Assembly (NCBI GenBank): GCA_025558075.1
Contig: JAHLKF010000006.1
Span: 620,001 to 684,000, forward strand
Reading direction: 5' to 3'
From: Gaertneriomyces semiglobifer
Lineage: Eukaryota; Chytridiomycota; Chytridiomycetes; Spizellomycetales; Spizellomycetaceae
Length of the DNA: 64,000 bases
The notes beneath the pieces were generated by a model. It had not been told where the DNA came from, made no database searches, and was given only the letters and a program-made list of their open reading frames with translations. This document shows positions 56,201 to 62,994 of this stretch, piece by piece (within the stretch, counting starts at the first letter, position 1; the number at the start of each line of letters is the position of its first letter). Position numbers and translations under genes: made by a program.

Positions 56201-57506
56201 GGGCTTCATATTTGGGATTTTGCCAGCAGAATTTGCGCCAGTGGTTTTCGTTGCAGATGTCGCAATTGCTGGGAGGTTTAACATTCGCATCTGGACGTTT
56301 TCGTTCCGTGTTGTCAGCTCTGTGACCCTGAAACTTGGGTGTCGGAGCCTTATCCTTTTTGCTTTGTTTGTCCTTTGGGGTGTTGGAATCCCGTTGAGAC
56401 TGGTCCCGGTCGCGTTTGAAGCATGGGTCGCGATGCTTGGTTTCCGGAGACCCGAAGTAATGTTTGACGAAGTCCTTGAGCCTTGGAATGGTCGAAATTC
56501 CTGAGTTTCTGGCTAGGATACCGACGTCGGAGGGTAAATGCTTGTGAATTTGCCGGTAATGAAAGTCTCGCGGAGCCATTATTTCCGCTCGTCGCCCGTA
56601 AGCGAGGGTTTGCAGCCGATCCTTTTCATCTATGAACGCTACAAAATTGCGGTGCTTCTTGGGGTCCGGCGAGCAATTGTAGTATTGGTCTTCCAAGGCC
56701 TCGGCGGCCATAGGGTTGCTATACTCCCTTTGTAATTCCTTCATCCATTTGTTCCACGACCACGTCTCCACGTCCTCGACGTTCAACGAGTCGAACCAGC
56801 TCTCCGCTGGGGAGCCGACTTCCAATAGAAGAGGGAGGAGCTGCATCATGCGGGTGTCCGAGACTTGGTTTAAACGTTGTCGGAGCGAGACTTTTTTGAT
56901 CCAATCTTCCACTGGGTCGTTCAGTCGTCCCGAGAACTTAGGTAGATCCTCCGGGCGCAACTGGTACTTGCGCGTCGCGTGAACGGGCTCCGGAACCGTT
57001 TCTGTTGGGCCGGGGCCGTCTTCTTCCTCTTCGACGCTGTCTGCCCAGCGGAACGGAGACCTGAGGCCTTGACTGGTATCGTAAAAGTCTTCCTGAATGC
57101 CGCTGTTTTTTGGAAAAAGGGTTTTGTGAGTTTTTTGTTCAGAAAAGCAAACTTGCGGCTTAACTAAGGAAGGTGTGGGAGTCATCATGTCGGGGGTTGC
57201 TGCCTTCTGTGGCCGGGCCTGAACTTTGATATATTCAAAGAGTTCATTCATGCGGGCGTCGATGCCCTCAAGCCATTGGTGTGTGTGTGCCTGGGCGAGT
57301 AGTGCTTGGTCTGTTGCCTGGGCTGTTGATCCTTCCAGCGCACATAGGCGCTCATGGAGATCCTGGAGGGAGTCAACCGTCAATGGCTTTGGACCCTGAG
57401 TTTCGGTGTCGGAGACTGTTAACTCGTATTCGTCGGGTCCATAATAAATCGTTTCATCCGCCGCTTCAGCTGGACGCGGCGTTTGGGAAATGTCGTCGGA
57501 AGACAT
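50235..57506 (-). CDS. Gag-Pol polyprotein with chromodomain and Gln-rich tail
   Basis: 2,423 residues, uninterrupted. Gag region with PEDLPKFSGRLNDPVEDWI and a zinc knuckle CDICNENHWRKFC (C-x2-C-x3-H-x4-C). Protease VPVVLDTGASESLIS. Reverse transcriptase with GGDANKGFYQI, VYMPFGPKTAPQHF and a catalytic FVDD (YxDD is usual). RNase H starts YFVLTDASYEAFNV, with VVDHRPLLWL. Integrase has an HHCC motif, then MDFV, SDRDSKF and GQAEQKN as DDE. The chromodomain is VVEAVVDHRRLRKRLQYRI to WEDAESL. An unusual tail with repeated LLEQQRQQQE units follows. Gag and Pol are in one frame. Confidence 0.95.
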   Translation of the reverse strand: MSSDDISQTPRPAEAADETIYYGPDEYELTVSDTETQGPKPLTVDSLQDLHERLCALEGSTAQATDQALLAQAHTHQWLEGIDARMNELFEYIKVQARPQKAATPDMMTPTPSLVKPQVCFSEQKTHKTLFPKNSGIQEDFYDTSQGLRSPFRWADSVEEEEDGPGPTETVPEPVHATRKYQLRPEDLPKFSGRLNDPVEDWIKKVSLRQRLNQVSDTRMMQLLPLLLEVGSPAESWFDSLNVEDVETWSWNKWMKELQREYSNPMAAEALEDQYYNCSPDPKKHRNFVAFIDEKDRLQTLAYGRRAEIMAPRDFHYRQIHKHLPSDVGILARNSGISTIPRLKDFVKHYFGSPETKHRDPCFKRDRDQSQRDSNTPKDKQSKKDKAPTPKFQGHRADNTERKRPDANVKPPSNCDICNENHWRKFCWQNPKYEAPGAKGPYGAPRPDGWKPRSEKGVHLANSDPAKSGPEDKPSQAEVNLAARQGLHTVGFFDFAAGSSEARILRADRDGPTRIHPEIPSPSADEHSGEINEDMLWRQICTIWGKPQVSLSEPGRNPRTLSFFSSDPRRKAGHLGTDPFSVGWTSHHLYYTHVPSTEAAKFLLKVQKDGTPRLILVTFLDTADIEEYQKWSSKDALLVSREHAAKVTMAFLLTGNVVRADYYWRRGNPKIVAIGAHPSLQQASQDSRSRDVFRALAMLTQPNKSPTNPEKRAPCPKFASLQELVTASEKDVVPHLETQRQQEALLSIDLGLLTVEGRAEPTQPCWTVAVIRELWVPVVLDTGASESLISSSYLGLLYEPHQTVACEPTDFKGIGGPATSDSSVCLSVALRGRAGEYLTFRAHFCIIQHNRPLVLLANDVLGALKMQTLVQKPPHPSFAITLTNPDISIPCSVTSELSTDHLSGVPITTNLGQFMKDTPPPGKHPERPHQRLAMTNNGATKYVYLHDTPLSIQEALDSTTPAIARTSEPEEQGSEDLQPMDWHDENLSKDKWERLVKEWSLDPNFRAPKALETQFLDPEFMIIDLDRPKPVTFALLCILRRFHEAFSYEGHLIGDHDELPYTPRFIRPAPPIRKPRPFSPLERDILSKEKDTMTSLGRWEKVSEAPTCCDPVVIHYANKPPRIAFDFRPINDCMAWDPYPFPNMLDIVNWMVSIPFRYASGGDANKGFYQIRIHSEVRPWFTLRLPDGLYQCVYMPFGPKTAPQHFCRVLDHVLTGFKWKNNNNFVDDVHTRSETAYGALQAIAGWLQRFVQYKLTLRLDKCQWLFRQVRALGFVLASSGLRPDPSKVSVIQGWGRPRHIADLWSFVGLVGFYSQFIKNHSLLVGPLQDAIHEGVATYREKKKASKSKYSASKLAKDAAPSISDGATAESITMAKPTSAASRQPKSVSELPVVNPDVSDEPIDPFCMGRMARKRPDLGLRRFLAQTPVRWDPTRERTFQQAKEALSSEPVLAPPRKDFPYFVLTDASYEAFNVTLEQLQPDGRKKPVCYYSRRTTATEKRAPPVELETGCVIWGLGKVRHYLEGTPFSLVVDHRPLLWLNQYRGDNRKLQCWALTLEYWNDWMTIVHKPGRFHLVPDTLSRLIGAETLFCQAAPSSRAPRRARPSGTIFMATTRSQRAATDHTTTDMPPDEPSDPTTSGPEASLGRSVISLTLHPALCEEIRRARTPSSSDLHFEALEILQLPSDPTQYSPHHLRLLQRWHLADGLLWHHLPASTPSWRLYVPPNCVPRLSRLFHEGGGHFGFERMYAKAASQVWWPKMAKDVRKLCAECPTCQLSKRNPQFPGGLLHPIPSKQGRWETIAMDFVTNLPPTQNRMDGFWLIVDKGHSKRIHVWPYRSDTTAVQFARLFVRRYVPLHAVPRTIISDRDSKFTSCFWQEVCRILKTETSLTTAYHPQVDGQAEQKNATVLQVLTAMVNTNLDNWDKLLPVAELIINDTVVESTKMTRFKMDLGYEPYNPLSQLLQRSSRTRNADAETLVKELADIDVLIQDLMAESQGTQKRYYDGKHRHIQFWVGQHVALSTKNLSGFKSKIAKKWVGPLEVVDIDKYRDNYKLALSLLLGRLYPWFHVSKLKEWVFGASSVELPGPLASNDGEEVYVVEAVVDHRRLRKRLQYRIRWEGYPSHDDTWEDAESLTDAARAVEEYWRSRAPNALTTDETFLVTKPEYNRPNYGCNRAGPSKNRSGPAFKERKQFGTRFDSSNYGVNNMHQNDEEISPTAVDRSIFFANKEKKIASILPPGKHKRRHTASVSPCFPYKRVPLKPLENYLRDIIHSLRPGGKTLLHEQRRPSTPLPESSDSPHPDDMNPDPVETRRLKRQRRRQRKRAQEQQRQQQELLEQQRQQQELLEQQRQQQELLEQQRQQQELLEEQQRQQDEQQRRQQEQQRRRQQSARRRSWNPPEECYETDRNPCSRRPGRPVDGHLAP
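50335..50550 (-). repeat. Glutamine-rich coding repeat in the Gag-Pol tail
   Basis: Several copies of a 30-base unit encoding QQRQQQELLE, then a less regular Gln/Arg run. In Gag-Pol proteins of this family such a tail after the chromodomain is not standard as far as I know. Confidence 0.85.
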
Positions 57507-57627
57507 TTTTGCTGGTACTGGAACCTGCCCTTTTTTCAGCAGTAATTCTTGGAAGAATTATGAAAGAGGGCTCTGATCTGCAATCTCAGGAATCGGTGCC
57601 TTTGGAGTTGAAGTGTAAATGGGTTCA

Positions 57628-57646
57628 CCTTTGGATTTCTCCACCA
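57628..57646 (-). promoter_or_regulatory. Candidate primer-binding site
   Basis: Directly after the 5' LTR the minus strand reads TGGTGGAGAAATCCAAAGG. TGG matches the CCA end of a tRNA, as expected. I could not assign the tRNA. Confidence 0.5.
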
Positions 57647-58333
57647 TGTAATGGATTTTTCTTCGCTCGTGCTGTGATGCGCCGAGCGAAATAAGATGAG
57701 GTTGGCGCTTCCGGGATGACCGTGGGCTTTGTTTATGTTTAATTTGGTTGCGACAAAGCGCGTGGGACTTAGCATGTCTCGGATCCTTGAAGGCGAGGAT
57801 CTGTGACTAAATGCGGGGCATGAGAGTGCTGATAGGTGAACCAAGGAGCGATGTTGAGCCGGATGATCAGTCCGTTAACTATGTCGCCGCCGAGCGTGGA
57901 AAACCAGGATCGGACCCGTGGGACGCGGTTACTTAGCGTGCGTGCCTTTTCTCACTGGGGTTGTATAGAGTAATTTGTATAGTTTGGCTTGTGTATTGAA
58001 CTAGAACTATCTGACTCTAAGTTTCTACTGTTTCTTGCCCTCCTTGCCCTCACCGCTGCAGCCTTCTATTTATAGGAGCTTTCCGTCGCCTCCTTGTGCT
58101 TTCTCTCGGGCGTCGTTTTCTTACTCTCGGAAATTACCCTATGTACTTCCGAACCTTGTGCGCGCCGCTCCTTAACTCCTAAGGTTTCGAGTGCAAGCGG
58201 GCGTCGCTCCTTAACGTCAGAACCCTTGCGATGGTCTCCGTAGTATTTATTTTTTGCTATCAAACCTGCGGGTGTGTTTCGGAGGTGCAGATCTTGTTCT
58301 TGTCTTGTGTTTATTATGCTAGGAGTTGAGGCA
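57647..58333 (-). repeat. 5' LTR
   Basis: 687 bp, same ends as the other copy. It should hold the promoter for the minus-strand transcript. Confidence 0.9.
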
Positions 58334-58337
58334 CGGT

Positions 58338-58384
58338 GTCACAGTGCAGGGAGATACTTGTCAAGTATCTCCCTGCACTGTGAC
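58338..58384. repeat. Perfect palindrome with GTCACAGT ends
   Basis: Arms of 23 bp (58338-58360 and 58362-58384) around one base, starting GTCACAGTGCAGGG. It begins four bases after the LTR end and marks the edge of the element C region. Its ends match the palindrome at 34,037 and the 13-bp inverted repeats at 18,590. Confidence 0.9.
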
Positions 58385-58545
58385 AATGCCCGTTATCGGT
58401 AACGGTCCCTGTATAGCGGCCGTTACCGATAACGGGTCGTAGCGGCCGTTTTCGCTCACCGTCTCAGTGTAGCGGCCGGTATTGATAACGGCCCCTGTGT
58501 AGCGGCCGTTACTGATAACCGCCACAACGGCCCTTACCATAGTTT
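58385..58545. repeat. Array of GC-rich palindromes around CCGTTAxxGATAACGG
   Basis: Four or five units such as ccgttatcggtaacgg, tagcggccgttaccgata, tagcggccggtattgata and tagcggccgttactgata, each palindromic or nearly so. It lies at the presumed left end of element C. Confidence 0.75.
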
Positions 58546-59202
58546 ACCGAGCGCCGCTTTCGTATTGACTCCACTTCGCTCCATAATTTATCGAGTGCGC
58601 CGCTGTGAAGTCTTTGACACTTGTCGCACTCCTGGAGCGTCTTCCCTGCTCATGCTCCTGGAGCAACGCACCCCAACCGCGTACCCCATCTCCTTATATA
58701 TACCTTTTCATTATCGATAATTCCCTATGCTTGCCGCGTATTCAACACATTCACCTTATCGACCAAACGCGCGCGTTTATCCATCTATTTCAACTGGCCC
58801 GTCGTATATATCTATACTTGTAGCCTTGTAGCCATTGTAGCACGTCTTTTCCTTCTCTTCCAATTTCAATTTTCAAAAATGATTTTCAAAATTCAAATTT
58901 TAAAACAAATATATAAAATACTCTGAAATATAGGGCTACAACGGCTACACTTCTTCTCTTCATGTTTTTCTCTTCTTATCCTTATTCAAATGTTCCTTCC
59001 TTCTCTACATGTATCGAGTGTAGCCACCCAATGGCTACACTCGGCTACACAAGGCTACAATACAAAAACTCTCACAAAAATTGAAATGCCTACAGACAAT
59101 TCTCAATCGCGCAACATGTTCTCAGTCAACGCTTATTACTATTAATGAAGTACAGTACATCTCACATTCAGCCTCCTACTATTAATAAACTACCCCTCTC
59201 CC
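58546..59202. other. Non-coding left part of element C
   Basis: No supportable gene. It contains a 38-bp CTCCTGGAGC-type repeat at 58629-58666, a TATATA stretch at 58696, and repeated GGCTACAC words at about 58,930-59,060. Segments resemble 19,550-19,760 of element A. Confidence 0.5.
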
Positions 59203-60849
59203 CTACGCTTGTCTATTCTTGCGTATTCTTCTTCCCCATGCTTCTAGCGTTCCAGGTTTCACGTCTTTCAAGATTTCACTTTCGTTTCTCAACTGTGTCC
59301 AAGGAATGGTCTTCTTTTGTTTGAATGTTTCAGTCGCTTCATAGTTGTTAATCAATCTCTTCAATTCCTCTTGCTGTTCTTCGGAACAATAGGTCTTACG
59401 AGCACGGTTCTTTGCCTCCCTAGGCTCTGTCGCAAGTGGGATTTTACGCTTCTTTGGCGTAGGCGGAGGCACTGAAGGACCAGCAACTGATAAGTCCTCT
59501 TCCGCAGGTTCCTCGTCTTCAAGCATTAAACCAACATCTCGCTTCAAATATACAGTCTGTTGCATTTTAGGAGAGTGTGCCATTTGTCGAGCCTTTTCTT
59601 TCCGGTCCGTAGTATATCGGATAGCACCTGTTTTTGCTAGATGATCAACCATCAACTGTCTCAGGATTATGCAAGATATCTTTTCCTTGCATGCGGCATA
59701 AAATGTGGCTTGGAGAACTTTTGTGCAGAAACTGTCGGAACACACTTGATTCTCCAATCCAAAGATGTACATGTTCTCAGAAAAATTTCTAGTTCTTTCC
59801 CAATAGTCACACATCTTATCAAGCAGAATGCGTGTTTCATCTGAAATCTCGAACGAATACTGTCCCATTGTGGAAGAGGTCTTGTAATCGTTCAAAGTTA
59901 TCGTGTTGCCCTTATAGTAGTTGTCTTCTTCTCCTCCTGGCACTCTTTTTAATAAAAAATACTCGAGACGTCTTGGCGGATGATCAAGAACAGTAAGACG
60001 CAGAAGACATAAGCGCCTTACAAATCTGAACTGTTCCACATTCTCGATAGAATCGGGAGCAGGGCTCTGGTCAAGATATTCCTTCACCTTGTTTTCAAGA
60101 CGAGGCCAATCCCAGTTTTCCAGGATCGGTTTCTCACGCTCAGAGATTTTCTGTTCATCGCGTTTCAGATCAAGAATGTTCTTTACTGCCTTCTGCGCCT
60201 GGTTCAACACCTGCAAGCAATTAGAATACTTTTCCAACGATCCAAAGTATTTTACACGTTCATCATTATTGAGTTTCTGCATTAGAACGGAATAAGCGGT
60301 CAAAACAGCGCTTGCCGTATTGTCAGTCGACTGCATAACTGTGGACACAATGTCTTTCATGTTATGCAGTTCTCTCATTTCTATACGAGCATTCATACGA
60401 CTTTCGAGACGATTAGCATATTGCAATGCTGCATTTTTCCAATCCGGATCCTGACGGTGGTCCTTGATCGCACCTCTGTCTTTTACCGCTGTGGTGTGTC
60501 GAGTGCGGAGAATTACTTTCATATCCTCAACTTCTATGGCTTGGGGCTCGATGACCTCCTCGTCGGGTACATCTTCATCTTCATCTTCGAAGGTTTCTTC
60601 AGGAGCCTCTTCAGGACTAATGGAAACTGCTTCGGAAGTCGCAGGAGTAGCCTCAGGAACAGCCAACGCCAATTGTGTGTACAGTTCCACAAAGGAAGAG
60701 AGATGGGCGGTACCTGCGAGATGATTCGCAATCCCTATAAACATCTCATCGTTCCGCTTGCTCAGTTGCGCGTTATGGAGTTCCTTGAGCATCAATACTT
60801 GCTCATCCGAGCCTTTCTCAAGGATGGTCATGATAACGGTTGGGTCCAT
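59203..60849 (-). CDS. Tyrosine recombinase of element C, intact
   Basis: 548 residues. An acidic N-terminal region (EAPEETFEDEDEDVPDEE) precedes a helical core-binding part. Catalytic boxes: LDHPPRRLEYFLL (first Arg), LNDYKTSSTMGQYSF (Lys), CIILRQLMVDHL (second Arg), and MAHSPKMQQTVYLKRD (His, Tyr). A basic linker (PTPKKRKIPL) and a C-terminal helical domain ending LEAWGRRIRKNRQA may bind DNA. Homolog of the interrupted gene at 39,354-40,796. Lies near a second, unrelated integrase in the same element. Confidence 0.85.
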   Translation of the reverse strand: MDPTVIMTILEKGSDEQVLMLKELHNAQLSKRNDEMFIGIANHLAGTAHLSSFVELYTQLALAVPEATPATSEAVSISPEEAPEETFEDEDEDVPDEEVIEPQAIEVEDMKVILRTRHTTAVKDRGAIKDHRQDPDWKNAALQYANRLESRMNARIEMRELHNMKDIVSTVMQSTDNTASAVLTAYSVLMQKLNNDERVKYFGSLEKYSNCLQVLNQAQKAVKNILDLKRDEQKISEREKPILENWDWPRLENKVKEYLDQSPAPDSIENVEQFRFVRRLCLLRLTVLDHPPRRLEYFLLKRVPGGEEDNYYKGNTITLNDYKTSSTMGQYSFEISDETRILLDKMCDYWERTRNFSENMYIFGLENQVCSDSFCTKVLQATFYAACKEKISCIILRQLMVDHLAKTGAIRYTTDRKEKARQMAHSPKMQQTVYLKRDVGLMLEDEEPAEEDLSVAGPSVPPPTPKKRKIPLATEPREAKNRARKTYCSEEQQEELKRLINNYEATETFKQKKTIPWTQLRNESEILKDVKPGTLEAWGRRIRKNRQA

Positions 60850-61130
60850 CTTGGCGTTATTTCCTATCTACTTATGCTTAACGTCCAATCCTTTAAACGG
60901 CCTTTATATATTCGGCGTTCAAAATTATTACGGATGTCATTATCATCGTTTCATTATTGTTTTCGATGGAATCCGATATTGAAAAAGTCAAAGGTTGTAT
61001 CATATTGTTTTCGATGGAATCCGATATTAAAAAGGCAAAACTTTCAATATCAGAACCTTGCATCGGTACAGTGTTTTTCGAAAAGGTATAAATAAAAGCA
61101 TCAGCAACCGAGCGTTTTCCTTAACCAACC

Positions 61131-61574
61131 ATGGCCAACTTCACAGATCTGCCTTCTTACACCATGTCAAACGAACAAGTCAACGAGCAACCCAACGAAC
61201 AAGTCAAGAAGATCATGCGCTTTGCCGATAATCACCTGTCTGCGGTCGAACAGGCATTGATTGCACTCAATGGATTGGCTTTTATGCAGGATCAGTATGA
61301 TGAACAACACATGCAGATACATCTCGTCCAGTATATGGTGAAACATGCGCGCTCGCAACTACCCAACATGTCGAATGAACAAGGTAACAATTTGATTCGT
61401 CTTATCGATTCTCGTCTCGCGGCGGCACAATATGCGTTGGATGCATTTTGTTTTATTCATTACTCTGATGATGATGAAGAGAACGACAATCAAGGACGCT
61501 TTGAGATCGATCTCATTAACCATATGTTGGAGAAAGCACGTGTTAGACTAGACCACTTTTTAGAGGGAGAATGA
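61131..61574 (+). CDS. Two-repeat helical protein, element C
   Basis: 147 residues from the ATG at 61131 (MANFTDLPSYTMSNEQV). Two ~50-residue halves align: KIMRFADNHLSAVEQALIAL with NLIRLIDSRLAAAQYALDAF, and HLVQYMVKHARSQL with DLINHMLEKARVRL. This looks like an old internal duplication forming a helical bundle. Divergent from the recombinase gene and convergent with the integrase, as for the copy in element A. Function unknown. Confidence 0.65.
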   Translation: MANFTDLPSYTMSNEQVNEQPNEQVKKIMRFADNHLSAVEQALIALNGLAFMQDQYDEQHMQIHLVQYMVKHARSQLPNMSNEQGNNLIRLIDSRLAAAQYALDAFCFIHYSDDDEENDNQGRFEIDLINHMLEKARVRLDHFLEGE

Positions 61575-61643
61575 TCTGTAAACCAAATAACATGTAATAT
61601 CATGGCGATAAATCAATATAACTCATTTTCCCTTATACCTATC

Positions 61644-62879
61644 TTAATGAGTATTTTCATAATCGTAAATGGCCTCTTGAGCGTTTTGTAAATTCTCCAA
61701 GGGTTCCCATGATGCTTGAGATCGAGGAAAACCGCGCCATAGAATAAGATACTCTGTAATGGCTGGCTGTCCTCTTCGGCGTCTTCGAGTGCGTTTATCG
61801 AGGATGGTTTCCACCTCATAATCTCCTTCACTGCCAGTGTCTTCACCGCTGACATCGTCGTCGACCGTTGGATTTGCTGGTGTGGTAGTTACAGTACCCT
61901 CCGGCACTAACCTGAGTCGATAAGCGGCAAAGAGTCCTTGTTGCCCCGATAACTTGTAACTGTCCATGTAGTTGGGGTGAGAACTAGGTACCACCGATTC
62001 AATGGTGTATACATCATTTCCGAAATATCCGCGTTTTGCTCGACGTCGTATGTCGGTGTTCTCTTGTATAAGCAGCCGCACTTGATCTCCGACTTTAAAC
62101 CTTGGTAAAAGTTTCACCCCTCGACCTTTCCTTCGCTGTGCTACTTGAGCAGCGTATGCCTCTTCAGTATTTGCCTCCATCTGATCTGGTGTGAGAAGTT
62201 TGCGTCCCACTCCAAAAGAAACTGTTCCGTTAATGTTTTTCACAATTTGCGGTAACGCAGCAACCCAATTTCTATCGAGCCGCATCGCTGCATGCAACAT
62301 TACACGTACACTCTGATTCATTCTCTCTACAATGCCGTTTGTTTGTGGAGAGCCAGGTTTGGAGAAGCGCCATTGCACTCCATAAGTCCGAGCCCATTGT
62401 TGTACAATTCCTTGGAACTCTTGGCCGTTATCGCTTATGGCGTGCTTGATTTCAACACCATCATCCACAAGGTCTTGTAAAAAGTCTTTGACATTGGCCT
62501 GTGTGTTTGCCCTAAGCGCTTTGGAATACAACCGCTTCGTTAAGATGTCGACGGCGTTGACGATATACGAGAACCCGTTGTAACTTGAGGCTGACAAGTT
62601 CACAGTGTCGATTTGAAGACTTCCAGGAGTTTTCGAAAGAATGGGACGGATAGAGCCCTTTGACACCATAGGTCTCGTGATCTTTTGGTGCAATTCTTGC
62701 TTTTTAAGCCAGTCCATTATAGCGCGTTGACTTATTGGTGAGTCCGGGTACTTGGACTTAAACAAAAAGTACAACCTATCCCTTCCCATTATTGCCTTGT
62801 CTCGATAATATAATTCTTTTAGTCGTTCAGCATCTTCTGGAGACACTTCTCGAAAATAGTTCTTTGGTGGTTCATCCAT
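61644..62879 (-). CDS. DD35E integrase with chromodomain, element C, intact
   Basis: 411 residues; I prefer the ATG at 62879 (MDEPPKNYFREVSPED), which lines up with the A copy, although the frame is open further upstream. A helix-turn-helix-like N-terminus with a GRDRLYFLFKSKYPDSPISQ segment precedes the catalytic core: D91 (SLQIDTVNL), D150 (AISDNGQEF), E185 (NGIVERMNQ). The C-terminal chromodomain is YEVETILDKRTRRRRRG to ILWRGFPRSQASWEPL. Such proteins insert Maverick and virophage DNA into the host. The chromodomain could direct insertion to chromatin marked by histone methylation (inference). Confidence 0.92.
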   Translation of the reverse strand: MDEPPKNYFREVSPEDAERLKELYYRDKAIMGRDRLYFLFKSKYPDSPISQRAIMDWLKKQELHQKITRPMVSKGSIRPILSKTPGSLQIDTVNLSASSYNGFSYIVNAVDILTKRLYSKALRANTQANVKDFLQDLVDDGVEIKHAISDNGQEFQGIVQQWARTYGVQWRFSKPGSPQTNGIVERMNQSVRVMLHAAMRLDRNWVAALPQIVKNINGTVSFGVGRKLLTPDQMEANTEEAYAAQVAQRRKGRGVKLLPRFKVGDQVRLLIQENTDIRRRAKRGYFGNDVYTIESVVPSSHPNYMDSYKLSGQQGLFAAYRLRLVPEGTVTTTPANPTVDDDVSGEDTGSEGDYEVETILDKRTRRRRRGQPAITEYLILWRGFPRSQASWEPLENLQNAQEAIYDYENTH

Positions 62880-62910
62880 TTTGTTAAGAAACACCCAATA
62901 TAAAACGATA

Positions 62911-62988
62911 GCACTCCTGGAGCATCTTCCCTGCTCATACTCCTGGTACTCCTGGAGCATCTTCCTTGCTCATACTCCTGGAGCAAGT
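62911..62988. repeat. CTCCTGGAGC-type repeats upstream of the integrase
   Basis: Two and a half copies of a unit like ctcctggagcatcttccctg plus ctcatactcctgg. The same unit occurs once at 58629-58666. The unit has a palindromic core (CTCCTGGAG). Confidence 0.75.
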
Positions 62989-62994
62989 TATCTC

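Larger units (their letters stand above)
48663..58333 (-). mobile_element. Ty3/Gypsy LTR retrotransposon with chromodomain
   Basis: Two LTRs of equal length (687 bp) with TG...CA ends surround one long Gag-Pol ORF and a second ORF, all on the minus strand. RT, RNase H, integrase and a C-terminal chromodomain occur in the Ty3/Gypsy order. The flanks (tcaga before, cggtg after) do not form a target-site duplication. The coding region has no stop or frameshift. Confidence 0.95.
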
